The notes: a model not told the origin generated them from the sequence alone. A stretch of 64,000 nucleotides of DNA from Lysobacter arvi (GCA_031216755.1 JARUHG010000008.1:47784-111783); one strand, 5' to 3'; positions 1 through 11,003 are shown, counted from the first letter of the stretch. Numbers and translations: made by a program.

Positions 1-274
1 GCACGTCCCCGTTGGGCAGCACGTAGAGCCAGCGGGGATGCGCCAGCCCGGTGGCGAAGGCCTTGACCGACAGGCCCGCGGCGGCGGTCGGCGTGTCCAC
101 GCCGTTCCACCCGGTCGCGGGCGCGATCTCCAGCACGGGAATGACGGACGTCTCCGGCGGAACGATCTTCGGATCCGCGCCGGTGTCCTCGCCTCCGCGC
201 AGCGTCGCCTGCCCGCCGCATGCGCCGAGCGCGAGCAGCCAGGCAAGGACGATCGATCGACACGCAATGTTCAC
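1..274 (-). CDS. PQQ-dependent sugar (sorbosone-type) dehydrogenase, lipoprotein, N-terminal part
   Basis: Only the first 91 codons are in the window; the gene runs off the left edge. The start is a GTG at 272-274 with a GGAG about 9 bases upstream. The N-terminus has a short hydrophobic segment ending in a lipobox (LLALGAC), so the product is probably a lipoprotein exported and anchored in the envelope. After a proline-rich linker comes GLSVKAFATGLAHPRWLYV followed by LPNGDV, which is the first blade of the sorbosone/aldose dehydrogenase beta-propeller family. Members oxidise sugars or aldehydes in the periplasm with PQQ. Substrate cannot be judged from this fragment. It follows the response regulator on the same strand with a gap of about 96 bases. 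Confidence 0.65.
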   Translation of the reverse strand, partial: MNIACRSIVLAWLLALGACGGQATLRGGEDTGADPKIVPPETSVIPVLEIAPATGWNGVDTPTAAAGLSVKAFATGLAHPRWLYVLPNGDV

Positions 275-370
275 GACAAGGCTCCGCTGCGGGAATCGGC
301 AGCAGTACCCCTCGCGGCGTGGAACAGGCGTGATCGGCGCAGGCGACGGTTCAGGCCGCTGCGCGCGACG

Positions 371-1039
371 TCACTCCGCCTCTTCCGGCGGCGGCACGAT
401 CGCGCCCGGGTCCAGCGCGAGGCGGCCGGCGATCAGCACGGCCTGCGTGCGGTTGCTGGCGCCGAGCTTGCGCAGGATGGCGGTGACATGCGCCTTCACG
501 GTGGCTTCGGAGACGCCCAGTTCGTACCCGATCTGCTTGTTGAGCAGGCCGGCGCCGAGCATCTGGAGGACGCGGAACTGTTGCGGCGTCAGGTCGCGGA
601 GGCGTTGCGCGGCATCGTGCTCGTCCGCGTGCGCGGCGGGTGCGGACAAGGCGACCGACGGCGCCCAGCGATCGCCGTCGAGTACGCGCGTGATCGCCTC
701 TCCCAGCGTGGCGGCGTCGGCGGATTTGGGAATGAAGCCGACCGCGCCGTGGTCGAGGGCGCGCCGCATCACGGTGGGCTCCTCGCGCGCGGAGACGACG
801 ACGATCGGCAACTGCGGATGCAGCGCGCGCAGGTGCACCAGCGCGCTGAAACCCTGCGCGCCGGGCATGTTCAGGTCGAGCAGCAGCAGGTCGGCGTCGG
901 GCTCGGCCTCGACCAGTGCATACAGCGCTTCGACGCTGTCGGCCTCGCGCAGCTGCGCGTCCGGCAGCACGCGCGCGACGGCGCCGCGCAATGCTTCGCG
1001 GAACAGCGGATGGTCGTCGGCGATGAGGAGCGTGGGCAT
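371..1039 (-). CDS. NarL/FixJ-family response regulator next to acs
   Basis: 222 aa. The N-terminal receiver domain has the acidic pair D8-D9, the phospho-acceptor Asp55 in LLLLDLNMPG, and a conserved Lys near residue 104 (FIPKSA). The C-terminal LuxR-type helix-turn-helix spans about 155-215 (LTPQQFRVLQMLGAGLLNKQ, then VSEATVKAHVTAILRKLG). It lies 155 bases downstream of acs on the same strand. By analogy with the CrbS/CrbR (AgmR/ErdR-like) systems, which control acetyl-CoA synthetase, it may regulate acetate use; this rests on position and family only. No cognate kinase is in the window. The ATG at 1037-1039 begins exactly at the conserved receiver strand; a longer open frame upstream is antisense or shadow sequence. 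Confidence 0.85.
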   Translation of the reverse strand: MPTLLIADDHPLFREALRGAVARVLPDAQLREADSVEALYALVEAEPDADLLLLDLNMPGAQGFSALVHLRALHPQLPIVVVSAREEPTVMRRALDHGAVGFIPKSADAATLGEAITRVLDGDRWAPSVALSAPAAHADEHDAAQRLRDLTPQQFRVLQMLGAGLLNKQIGYELGVSEATVKAHVTAILRKLGASNRTQAVLIAGRLALDPGAIVPPPEEAE

Positions 1040-1053
1040 GGGGGCTGGGCTCG

Positions 1054-1153
1054 TCATTCCCGCGCAGGCGGGAATCCAAGTGTCCGGTGCGATTCCGCCC
1101 TTCGGCGGGAGTGACCGCGGGTTGAGTTGGATCCCCGCCTTAGCGGGGATGAC
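1054..1153. repeat. Triple-hairpin REP/dRS3-like repeat between acs and the response regulator
   Basis: Three short palindromes in 100 bases. The first is ATTCCCGC(gcag)GCGGGAAT at 1056-1075, the second is a weaker one around 1092-1112 (CCGCCCTTCGGCGGG core), and the third is ATCCCCGC(ctta)GCGGGGAT at 1131-1150. A second copy with the same outer pair of hairpins in the same order lies at 54986-55096. Elements of this kind (dRS3/REP-like) are common in Proteobacteria. In RNA they fold, so this one may attenuate or protect the acs-regulator transcript. Confidence 0.8.
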
Positions 1154-1194
1154 GCATGGTGCAGCGGTGCAGGTGAAGACTCGCGGATCGCCTT

Positions 1195-3147
<1,953 letters not shown>

Positions 3148-3388
3148 GGCGGACTCCGGACGTGTGTTCGAAAGGCGTGCGGCGGCCCTGCGCGAGGCGC
3201 GGGCGACCGTATCGGGCAGTGTGCCGCATTCGCCCGCCAGCCTCATCCACGGGGGTCTAGACGATAGTCGTAAGCGCCGCCTCCGGCGTGGCGACTACGA
3301 CCAATGGGGAATGGTTGTGCAGCGCGATGGCGACGCAGGCTCGGGTCATGTCGGGCATCCGGTCCGGCGTTTTCCGTGGGAGGGAATC
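3148..3388. promoter_or_regulatory. Divergent control region between acs and the DcaP-like porin gene
   Basis: 241 bases separate the two divergent starts. Visible symmetry: an imperfect palindrome ACGA-tag-TCGT at 3261-3271; GTCGTA at 3267-3272 facing TACGAC at 3296-3301 around a GC-rich hairpin; and ACCA-N8-TGGT just to the right, starting at 3300. Any of these could bind the NarL-type regulator encoded downstream of acs. No convincing -35/-10 pair was identified by eye. The RBS for the porin (GTGGGAGGGAATC) directly precedes its ATG. Confidence 0.4.
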
Positions 3389-4852
3389 ATGTCCGCAAGC
3401 ATTGCCTCGACGTCGAAGGCCGCGACGCCGCGTCGCCGCCCGCTCGCCGCCGCACTGCTGGTTGCGCTGGCGCTGCCGGGGATGGCCTTCGCGCAGACCG
3501 CGAAGGAGAAGGAGCTGGAGGCGCGCGTCGCCCAGCTCGAAGCGATGGTCCAGCAACTGGTGGCCCAACAGCAGCAGCAACAGACGCAGATCAGCGAAGT
3601 GAAGACGGCCCAGGCCACCGCGCCGGCCGCACCCGCCGCAGCAACGGCGACCGCGGCCGCCGGCGCGCCGAAGGTCTCGCCGGTGCAGGGCACGACGATC
3701 ACGCCGACGGCGAATCCGAATTCGAAGTTCTACTACGGCGGCTTCATCAAGCTCGATGCGTCGGTCACCTCGACCAACGACGGCGACATTCCCGACGGCA
3801 CCGTCGGCCGTCTGTTCTACGTGCCCAAGGCCATTCCGGTCGGCCAGGGCAACGTGCGCGAAGGCGGCACCGACACCGACATGGGCGCCAACTTCTCGCG
3901 CTTCTGGTTCGGCGTGGACAGCGACACCGACAACGGCGACAAGCTGAAGGCGTACCTGGAATTCGATCTGTTCGGCGGCGGCAGCACGGCCTTCACCGGC
4001 AATGAGGTCGCCACCAACACCTACGCGCTCACGCTGCGCCAGGCGTACGTGCAGTGGAACAACTGGCTGGCCGGCCAGGCGTGGACGAACTTCCAGGACA
4101 CCGCCGCGCTGCCCGACACGGTCGACTTCCTCGGCCCCACCGAAGGCACGGTGTTCGTGCGCCAGGCGCAGTTGCGCTACACCAACGGGCCGTGGTCGTT
4201 CTCGATGGAGAACCCGGAAACGGTCTACACGCCGTTCAACGGCAACATGGCGCAGATCGCCGGCGACGACGGCCCGATGCCCGACTTCACCGCGCGCTAC
4301 ACCGCCAAGGGCGACTGGGGCCACTTCGGCGTCGCCGGCCTCGTGCGCCAGCTGAAGTACCAGACCGCGGGCGTGGCCGCGACGCCCACCACGCCGGCCC
4401 GGGCGGCCGTCGAAGACGAAACCACCGGCTACGGCATCAGCGTGTCGGGCAAGTTCAACCTCGGCAAGAACGACGACATCCGCTACATGGTGACCGGCGG
4501 CAGCGGCATCGGCCGCTACATCGGCCTGGCGCTCAACAACGACGCGGTGCTCGATTCGACGGGCGATCTGGACAACATCGACGTCATCGCCGGCTTCGTC
4601 GGCTGGCGCCACGTGTTCAGCCCGAAGCTGCGCACGAACCTGTTCTACTCGCGCGCCGACTACGACCAGGACACCGATTTCACCGGCCTGGGCATCACCA
4701 AGGGCGCGCAGTCGGCGCACTTGAACCTGATCTACACGCCGCTTCCCAAGCTCGACCTGGGCGCGGAACTGATCTGGGGCCAGCGTGAACTCGAGAACGG
4801 CGACCGCGGCGAGCTCAACCGCCTGCAGACGCATGTGAAGTACAACTTCTAA
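3389..4852 (+). CDS. DcaP-like trimeric outer-membrane porin
   Basis: 487 aa. A long signal peptide ends at ALPGMAFAQ (about residue 36). A heptad-like coiled coil with a glutamine run follows (KELEARVAQLEAMVQQLVAQ, about 40-75), then an Ala/Pro linker, then a beta-barrel of alternating polar and aromatic strands ending in KYNF, with the C-terminal Phe typical of outer-membrane proteins. The N-terminal coiled coil plus FYYGGFIKLDA at the barrel start matches the DcaP family, whose members import dicarboxylates and other small acids. It lies 11 bases before the MHS transporter gene, so porin and inner-membrane carrier probably act together. The start was placed at the ATG after GGGAGGG. Confidence 0.8.
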   Translation: MSASIASTSKAATPRRRPLAAALLVALALPGMAFAQTAKEKELEARVAQLEAMVQQLVAQQQQQQTQISEVKTAQATAPAAPAAATATAAAGAPKVSPVQGTTITPTANPNSKFYYGGFIKLDASVTSTNDGDIPDGTVGRLFYVPKAIPVGQGNVREGGTDTDMGANFSRFWFGVDSDTDNGDKLKAYLEFDLFGGGSTAFTGNEVATNTYALTLRQAYVQWNNWLAGQAWTNFQDTAALPDTVDFLGPTEGTVFVRQAQLRYTNGPWSFSMENPETVYTPFNGNMAQIAGDDGPMPDFTARYTAKGDWGHFGVAGLVRQLKYQTAGVAATPTTPARAAVEDETTGYGISVSGKFNLGKNDDIRYMVTGGSGIGRYIGLALNNDAVLDSTGDLDNIDVIAGFVGWRHVFSPKLRTNLFYSRADYDQDTDFTGLGITKGAQSAHLNLIYTPLPKLDLGAELIWGQRELENGDRGELNRLQTHVKYNF

Positions 4853-4863
4853 GGGGCCAGACC

Positions 4864-6528
4864 GTGTCCACCATCACCGCAAACACCAAAGAGGGCACCC
4901 TCAGCCAGGGGCACAAGAAGGTCATCTTCGCCTCCAGCCTGGGCACCGTGTTCGAGTGGTACGACTTCTATCTGTACGGATCGCTCGCGGCGATCATCGC
5001 CAAGCAGTTCTTCAGCGGACTGAACGACACCAGCGCCTTCATCTTCGCGCTGCTGGCCTTCGCGGCCGGCTTCGCGGTGCGTCCGTTCGGCGCGATCGTG
5101 TTCGGTCGCCTGGGCGACATGATCGGCCGCAAGTACACGTTCCTGGTCACCATCGTCATCATGGGCCTGTCGACATTCCTGGTCGGCATCCTGCCCAACT
5201 ACGCGTCGATCGGTTTCGCCGCACCGGCGATCCTGATCGTCCTGCGATTGCTGCAAGGCCTGGCGCTGGGCGGCGAATACGGCGGCGCGGCGACGTACGT
5301 GGCCGAGCACGCGCCGCACGGCAAGCGCGGTCTGTACACCAGCTTCATCCAGACCACCGCGACGATCGGCCTGTTCCTGTCGCTGCTGGTGATCCTGGGC
5401 GTGCGCACCTACCTGGGCACCGAAGCGTTCGAAGCGTGGGGCTGGCGCATTCCGTTCCTGCTGTCGATCGTGCTGCTGGGCGTGTCGGTGTGGATCCGCA
5501 TGCAGCTCAACGAGTCGCCGCTGTTCCAGCAGATGAAGGCCGAAGGCAAGCAGTCCAAGGCGCCGATCACCGAAAGCTTCTTCACGAAGAACGGCAAGAT
5601 CGTGCTGCTCGCGCTCCTGGGCGCGACCGCCGGCCAGGCCGTCGTGTGGTACGCGGGCCAGTTCTATGCGATGTACTTCCTCACGCAGTCGCTGAAGGTC
5701 GATGCGACGACGACGTGGCTGCTCATCGCCGCCGCGCTCGCCATCGGCACGCCGTTCTTCATCTTCTTCGGCTGGCTGAGCGACAAGATCGGCCGCAAGA
5801 AGATCATCATGGCCGGCTGCCTGATCGCCGCGATCACCTACTTCCCGCTGTTCAAGGCGCTCACGCACTACGCCAACCCGGCCATCGCCGAAGCCAGCGC
5901 GAACGCGCCGGCCGTGGTGCACGCCGATCCGCGCACCTGCTCGTTCCAGTTCGACCCGGTGGGCAAGAAGGTGTTCACCAACTCCTGCGACATCGCCACG
6001 GCCGCACTGGCCAAGGCGGGCGTGCCGTACACGATCCAGGCCGCTCCTGCGGGCAGCCTGGCGCGCGTCACGGTCGGCGACGTGGAAGTGCAGAGCTTCG
6101 AGGGCGCGGGCCTGGCCAAGGAAGACAGCAAGGCCAAGACCGACGCGTTCGGCGCCGAGCTGAAGAAGGCGCTGGTCGCGGGCAACTATCCCGAGAAGGC
6201 GGACCCCGAGCGCATCAACAAGCCGATGGTGCTGCTGATCCTCGTCGTCCTGGTGCTGTACGTGACGATGGTCTACGGCCCGATCGCCGCGTGGCTGGTC
6301 GAGCTGTTCCCCACGCGCATCCGCTACACCTCGATGTCGCTGCCGTACCACATCGGCAACGGCTGGTTCGGCGGCTTCCTGCCGACGATCGCCTTCGCGC
6401 TGGTCGCGGCCACGGGCAACATGTACTACGGCCTGTGGTATCCGATCATCATCGCGCTGATGACCTTCGTCATCGGCTCGCTGTTCCTGCGCGAGACGAA
6501 GGACGTGGACATCACGACGTACGACTGA
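4864..6528 (+). CDS. MFS transporter, metabolite:H+ symporter (MHS) family, with a long loop insertion
   Basis: 554 aa. The first membrane segment carries the MHS signature GTVFEWYDFYLYGSLA; GRLGDMIGRK is the loop 2-3 MFS motif and GWLSDKIGRKK its repeat in the second half. About 12 membrane segments are expected. Unlike the usual 430-450 aa members, it has about 110 extra residues (roughly 342-452) between two C-terminal-half helices. This insert is polar, contains two cysteines (C359 and C375) and should face the periplasm. The start is a GTG 11 bases after the porin stop. Family substrates include proline, betaine, citrate, ketoglutarate and other carboxylates. The acs neighbourhood suggests a carboxylate, but the substrate is not proven. 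A strong terminator follows. Confidence 0.85.
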   Translation: MSTITANTKEGTLSQGHKKVIFASSLGTVFEWYDFYLYGSLAAIIAKQFFSGLNDTSAFIFALLAFAAGFAVRPFGAIVFGRLGDMIGRKYTFLVTIVIMGLSTFLVGILPNYASIGFAAPAILIVLRLLQGLALGGEYGGAATYVAEHAPHGKRGLYTSFIQTTATIGLFLSLLVILGVRTYLGTEAFEAWGWRIPFLLSIVLLGVSVWIRMQLNESPLFQQMKAEGKQSKAPITESFFTKNGKIVLLALLGATAGQAVVWYAGQFYAMYFLTQSLKVDATTTWLLIAAALAIGTPFFIFFGWLSDKIGRKKIIMAGCLIAAITYFPLFKALTHYANPAIAEASANAPAVVHADPRTCSFQFDPVGKKVFTNSCDIATAALAKAGVPYTIQAAPAGSLARVTVGDVEVQSFEGAGLAKEDSKAKTDAFGAELKKALVAGNYPEKADPERINKPMVLLILVVLVLYVTMVYGPIAAWLVELFPTRIRYTSMSLPYHIGNGWFGGFLPTIAFALVAATGNMYYGLWYPIIIALMTFVIGSLFLRETKDVDITTYD

Positions 6529-6551
6529 CCGCACTTCGCTACGTAACGCGA

Positions 6552-6585
6552 CAACGCCGGCCTTGGGCCGGCGTTGTTGTTTTTG
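6552..6585 (+). terminator. Rho-independent terminator after the MHS transporter gene
   Basis: A perfect 11-bp stem, CAACGCCGGCC / GGCCGGCGTTG, with loop TTG, is followed by the T-rich run TTGTTTTT. It ends the porin-transporter unit. Confidence 0.9.
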
Positions 6586-6654
6586 ATGATTCCGGCTTGA
6601 TTTCGCTTCGCTTGTTGCTGGAAAAAGGCGCTGCACTCATGAGCGTCGCACGCA

Positions 6655-7014
6655 TCATTCGCCGACCAGCTCCCGACGCCGCTTCCCGCTCAGCGCACCG
6701 AGCGCGCGTTCATACGACCACGTCACCAGTTCGCGCAGGTACGCCTCGGGCATTCGCCGCACGTCGACGACCGTCACCCAGTACCAGCGCCCCGTCCAGC
6801 GCGCCGGCTTGATGCCGGGCTGGTCGGTGAGTTCGACGAAGCGTTCCGGCATGGTGCGGAAGCTGAAGCGCCAACGCTCCGGCTCGCTCGTCTTGAAGTA
6901 CGCGAAGGTCTTGCCGCCCACCGAATACACGAGGATGTTCGATGGCGCGCCGTGGAGCACCTCCTGCGCGGCGGGAAAGCGCGAGCAGAAGCGCTTGAGC
7001 TGGGTGGTGTCCAT
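6655..7014 (-). CDS. MmcQ/YjbR family protein
   Basis: 119 aa. The sequence has the full MmcQ/YjbR (CyaY-like fold) pattern: LKRFCSRFPAAQEVLHGAPS at the N-terminus, then KTFAYFKT, RFVELTDQPGIKPARWTG and WYWVTV. Small single-domain members are often called DNA-binding proteins because of the double-wing fold, but a cellular role is not established. It stands alone, convergent with the MHS transporter gene. The ATG at 7012-7014 gives the family's usual N-terminus. Confidence 0.85.
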   Translation of the reverse strand: MDTTQLKRFCSRFPAAQEVLHGAPSNILVYSVGGKTFAYFKTSEPERWRFSFRTMPERFVELTDQPGIKPARWTGRWYWVTVVDVRRMPEAYLRELVTWSYERALGALSGKRRRELVGE

Positions 7015-7243
7015 GCGGCCATTCTCGCGCGGGCTGCTGACAGCGCGTTGTCAGGAGGGCGTCGCGCCTCGCCGTTCGCGGTTTGCCGATCCCGACCACG
7101 GCCCGCGCGCCGACCTTCGCGGAAATGACGGCGAATGATCCGCCGGTGCTTTCCGCGTTTCAGCGTGACGTCCGACGTTCGCGCAGACTGCGTGCCAAGA
7201 CGCGCGGGACATTCCAACCTCCGCCGAGCGTCGAGTGCAAACG

Positions 7244-7269
7244 AAAAGCCCCGCCGAAGCGGGGCCTTT
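7244..7269 (-). terminator. Terminator of the indolepyruvate ferredoxin oxidoreductase gene
   Basis: Read on the minus strand this is a GCCCCGC / GCGGGGC stem with a 4-base loop, followed by CTTTTCG, just past the stop codon at 7302. The remaining bases 7015-7243 hold no recognisable gene or site. Confidence 0.8.
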
Positions 7270-7301
7270 CGCAGCACGACGCCGAAGAAGCGGCCTCGTC
7301 C

Positions 7302-10300
7302 TCAAGCCACCTTCACGATGCGCAGCGGATTGCTCCATTCCTTCATCAGCTCCGCCTCGCGCTCCTTGGCCTTGTGCAGATGCGCTTCCTTGACGTGGCC
7401 GTAGCCGCGGATGTGTTCCGGGATGCTGGCGATTTCCGCCGCCAGATCGACGTTGGCGCGATCCAGCTTGCCGAGCAGCCCTTCGATCGTGCGGAAGTAG
7501 TCCTCGATCAGCTGGCGCTCCATCTTCCGTTCCTCGGTCTTGCCGAAGATGTCGAACGCGCCGCCGCGCAGGAAGCGCAGCTTCGCCAGCCACTTGAACG
7601 CGGTGAACACCCACGGGCCGAATTCCTGCTTCATCAGGCGACCCTGCGCATCCTTCTTCGCCAGCAGCGGTGGCGCGAGGTGGAACTTCAACGTGTAGTC
7701 GCCATCGAACTGCTGCTCCAGGCGGCGCATGAACTCGCCGCTCGTGTACAGACGCGCGACTTCGTACTCGTCCTTGTAGGCCATCAGCTTGAACGCGTAA
7801 CGCGCGACGGCTTCGGTGAGGTCGGTCGTGCCGGCGACGTTGCGCTCGGCCGCATGCACCTTGGCGACCAGGTCGCTGTAACGCCTGGCGTACTTCGCAT
7901 CCTGGTAGTCGGTGAGGAACTTGACGCGACGCTCGACGATCTCGTCCAGCGAACGCGACAGGCGCTCGTCGTCCAGCGGCATGAAGGCCACGTTGTCGCC
8001 GCCGTGGGCCGGCACGTGGCGCAGCTCGTCCTCGCGACGCGTGCTGCGCGGCGCGGACGTGGCGCCCCATTCGTTGCCTTCCCATGCGCCCGGCGACAGC
8101 ATCGGCAGCGCACCCGGCGTCGCTTCGGCGAGCGTGGGCGCGTTGCGGATCAGGCCCGCGGCTTCCATGACCGCATTCGGATCGACCACCGCCAGGCGGC
8201 CCCAGGCGAACGCCGTCTTGTTCATGTCGATCGCCGCGCCATTGAGCTCGATGGCGCGCATCAGCGACTCCATCGACAGCGGCACCAGGCCCTGCTGCCA
8301 GGCGTAGCCGAGGATGAAGAGGTTGGTCGCGATCGCATCGCCCATCAGGGCGGTGGCGAGCTGCGTCGCGTCGACGACCAGCGGATCCTTGCCGCCCAGC
8401 GCGACCTTCACCGCCGCGATGATGTCGGTGGCCGGGAACTGCATGTCCGGGCGCGTGGTGAACGTGCCGGGCATCGCTTCGTAGCTGTTGAGCACGACGT
8501 TCGAACGGCCCGCGCGCACCTTCGACAGCGCCCAGTAATCGTTGACGACCACCATGTCGCAGCCGAGCACGAGGTCCGCCTCGCCCGCGGCGATGCGCAC
8601 GGCGTGCAGGTCCGACGGCGAACGCGCGATGCGGATGTGCGTGGTCACGGCGCCGCCCTTCTGCGCCAGGCCGGTCTGGTCGAGCACCGTCGCGCCCTTG
8701 CCCTCCAGGTGGCCGGCCATGCCGAGCAGCGCACCGATCGTCACCACGCCGGTGCCGCCGACGCCGGTGATGAGGATGTTCCAGGGCTGCGACAGGTCGG
8801 TGGCGACCTTCGGCATCGGAAGATCGGCGAGGCGATCCTTCGCGCTTGAACCCCCGCTCCTGTTCGGCGCGCCCTTGCGCAGCCCGCCGCCTTCCACCGT
8901 CACGAAGCTCGGGCAGAAGCCGTTGACGCAGCTGTAATCCTTGTTGCAGTTGCTCTGGTCGATCTCGCGCTTGCGGCCGAACTCGGTTTCCTTCGGCAAC
9001 ACGGAGACGCAGAACGACTTCTTGCCGCAGTCGCCGCAGCCTTCGCACACGAGCGAGTTGACCATCACGCGCTTCTGCGGATCGACCATCTTGCCGCGCT
9101 TGCGGCGGCGGCGCTTCTCGGTCGCGCAGGTCTGGTCGTAGATGAGGACCGACGTGCCCTTCGTTTCGCGCAGGCGCTTCTGGATGGCGTCGAGTTCCTT
9201 GCGATCATGGAACTCCATGTCGCCGGGGAAGATCTCGCGCTTGCTCCACTTGGCGATGTCGTCGGACACCAGGACGATCGTCTGCACGCCTTCGCTGCGC
9301 ACCTGGTGCGCGATCTGCGGCACCGACAGCGTGCCGTCGACGGGCTGGCCGCCGGTCATCGCGACGGCGTCGTTGTAGAGGATCTTGTAGGTGATGTTCA
9401 CGCCGTTCGCGACGGACTGGCGGATCGCCAGCGAGCCGGAGTGGAAGTACGTGCCGTCGCCGAGGTTCTGGAACACGTGCGGCGTATCGGTGAACGGCGC
9501 CTGGCCCGACCACGTCACGCCTTCGCCGCCCATGTGCGTGAAGGTGTCGGTGCTGCGGTCCATCCACGTGACCATGTAATGGCAGCCGATGCCGCCCAGC
9601 GCGCGCGAACCTTCCGGCACGACGGTCGAGGTGTTGTGCGGGCAGCCCGAGCAGTAGTGCGGCACGCGCGGGAACACGGCGCGCGGCAGCGCGAGTTCGG
9701 ATTCCTTCTCCGCCATCCAGGCCATGACGTTGCGGATGTGTTCGCTGTCGTGGAAGCGCTGGATGCGGCGGCCGATGACGCCGGCGATGGTGGCCGGCGT
9801 GAGTTCGCCGGTGGACGGCAGGATCCACTCGCCGTTCTCGTCGTACTTGCCGACGATGGACGGGCGCTGGCCGCTCCAGTTGTACATGTATTCCTTCATC
9901 TGGCGCTCGATGAAGGCGCGCTTTTCCTCGACGACGACGATGTCCTCCAGGCCCTGCGCGAAACGCGTGATGCCCACCGGCTCCAGCGGCCAGGTCATGC
10001 CGACCTTGTAGACGCGGATTCCGAGATCGGCGCAGGCCTGCTCGTCCAGGCCGAGGTATTCCAGCGCCTGCAGCACGTCCAGATACGACTTGCCGGTGGT
10101 GACGATGCCCAGCCGCGCACGCGGCGAATCGATCACGACGCGGTCGATGCCATTGGCGCGCGCGAAGGCCTGCGCGGCCTTCACCGCGTACTTGTGCAGG
10201 CGCATCTCCTGGTTCATCGGCGGATCGGGCCAGCGGATGTTGAGTCCGCCTTCCGGCATCTCGAAATCCTCCGGCAGCACGATGCGCGTGGCCATCGGGT

Positions 10301-11003
10301 CCACTTCGACGGACGCCGACGATTCGACCGTTTCGGCGATCGTCTTGAAGCCCACCCAGCGACCGGTGTAGCGCGACATCGCCCAGCCGACCAGGCCCAT
10401 GTCGAGGATGTCCTGCACGCCGGCCGGGTTGAGGATCGGCATCATCGCGCTGACGAATTCGTCTTCCGAACCGTGCGGCAGCGTCGAGGAGCGGCAGGCG
10501 TGGTCGTCGGCCGCGAGCGCGAGCACGCCGCCGTACTGCGAGGTGCCGGCGGCGTTGGCGTGCTTGAACACGTCGCCGGTGCGATCCACGCCCGGGCCCT
10601 TGCCGTACCACATGCCGTACACGCCCTGCACTTTCGCGCCGGGGAAGAGGTTGGTCTGCTGCGTGCCCCAGACCATCGTCGCGCCGAGGTCCTCGTTGAG
10701 GCCGGGCGTGAACTTCACGCCCGCGTTCTCGAGGAACTTGCGTGCGCGCCACAGCTCCAGGTCGAAGCCGCCGAGCGGCGAGCCGCGATAGCCGGAGATG
10801 AAGCCGGCGGTGTTCAGACCCGCGGCTTCGTCGCGCAGGCGCTGCATCAGCGGCAGTCGCACCAGCGCCTGCACGCCCGACAGGTAGATGCGCCCCTTCT
10901 CGCGGCTGTACTTGTGCTCCAGCGAGTAATCGGTGTCGAGCACCGAGTTGGTGAGCGCGGTGTTCGCCGAGGACGGCGAGCTGAGTTCGGCAGTGCTGGT
11001 CAT
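7302..11003 (-). CDS. Indolepyruvate ferredoxin oxidoreductase family protein (fused subunits)
   Basis: 1233 aa, a one-chain fusion of the subunits that archaea encode separately as IorA and IorB. It should decarboxylate arylpyruvates (products of aromatic amino-acid transamination) or related 2-oxoacids to acyl-CoA, with ferredoxin as acceptor. Domains seen: pyrimidine-binding region near the N-terminus (GYRGSPLGGFD), TPP-binding region with NLGDGTYFHSGSLAIRQS and N-x-TYKILYND (about 515-550), a cysteine-rich [4Fe-4S] region (CEGCGDCGKKSFC, then CNKDYSCVNGFC, about 650-690), and the gamma-type catalytic domain starting at WNILITGVGGTGVVTIG (about 740). A C-terminal alpha-helical extension follows. 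The ATG has a GGAG 7 bases upstream. The gene is monocistronic, with its own terminator. Confidence 0.92.
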   Translation of the reverse strand: MTSTAELSSPSSANTALTNSVLDTDYSLEHKYSREKGRIYLSGVQALVRLPLMQRLRDEAAGLNTAGFISGYRGSPLGGFDLELWRARKFLENAGVKFTPGLNEDLGATMVWGTQQTNLFPGAKVQGVYGMWYGKGPGVDRTGDVFKHANAAGTSQYGGVLALAADDHACRSSTLPHGSEDEFVSAMMPILNPAGVQDILDMGLVGWAMSRYTGRWVGFKTIAETVESSASVEVDPMATRIVLPEDFEMPEGGLNIRWPDPPMNQEMRLHKYAVKAAQAFARANGIDRVVIDSPRARLGIVTTGKSYLDVLQALEYLGLDEQACADLGIRVYKVGMTWPLEPVGITRFAQGLEDIVVVEEKRAFIERQMKEYMYNWSGQRPSIVGKYDENGEWILPSTGELTPATIAGVIGRRIQRFHDSEHIRNVMAWMAEKESELALPRAVFPRVPHYCSGCPHNTSTVVPEGSRALGGIGCHYMVTWMDRSTDTFTHMGGEGVTWSGQAPFTDTPHVFQNLGDGTYFHSGSLAIRQSVANGVNITYKILYNDAVAMTGGQPVDGTLSVPQIAHQVRSEGVQTIVLVSDDIAKWSKREIFPGDMEFHDRKELDAIQKRLRETKGTSVLIYDQTCATEKRRRRKRGKMVDPQKRVMVNSLVCEGCGDCGKKSFCVSVLPKETEFGRKREIDQSNCNKDYSCVNGFCPSFVTVEGGGLRKGAPNRSGGSSAKDRLADLPMPKVATDLSQPWNILITGVGGTGVVTIGALLGMAGHLEGKGATVLDQTGLAQKGGAVTTHIRIARSPSDLHAVRIAAGEADLVLGCDMVVVNDYWALSKVRAGRSNVVLNSYEAMPGTFTTRPDMQFPATDIIAAVKVALGGKDPLVVDATQLATALMGDAIATNLFILGYAWQQGLVPLSMESLMRAIELNGAAIDMNKTAFAWGRLAVVDPNAVMEAAGLIRNAPTLAEATPGALPMLSPGAWEGNEWGATSAPRSTRREDELRHVPAHGGDNVAFMPLDDERLSRSLDEIVERRVKFLTDYQDAKYARRYSDLVAKVHAAERNVAGTTDLTEAVARYAFKLMAYKDEYEVARLYTSGEFMRRLEQQFDGDYTLKFHLAPPLLAKKDAQGRLMKQEFGPWVFTAFKWLAKLRFLRGGAFDIFGKTEERKMERQLIEDYFRTIEGLLGKLDRANVDLAAEIASIPEHIRGYGHVKEAHLHKAKEREAELMKEWSNPLRIVKVA

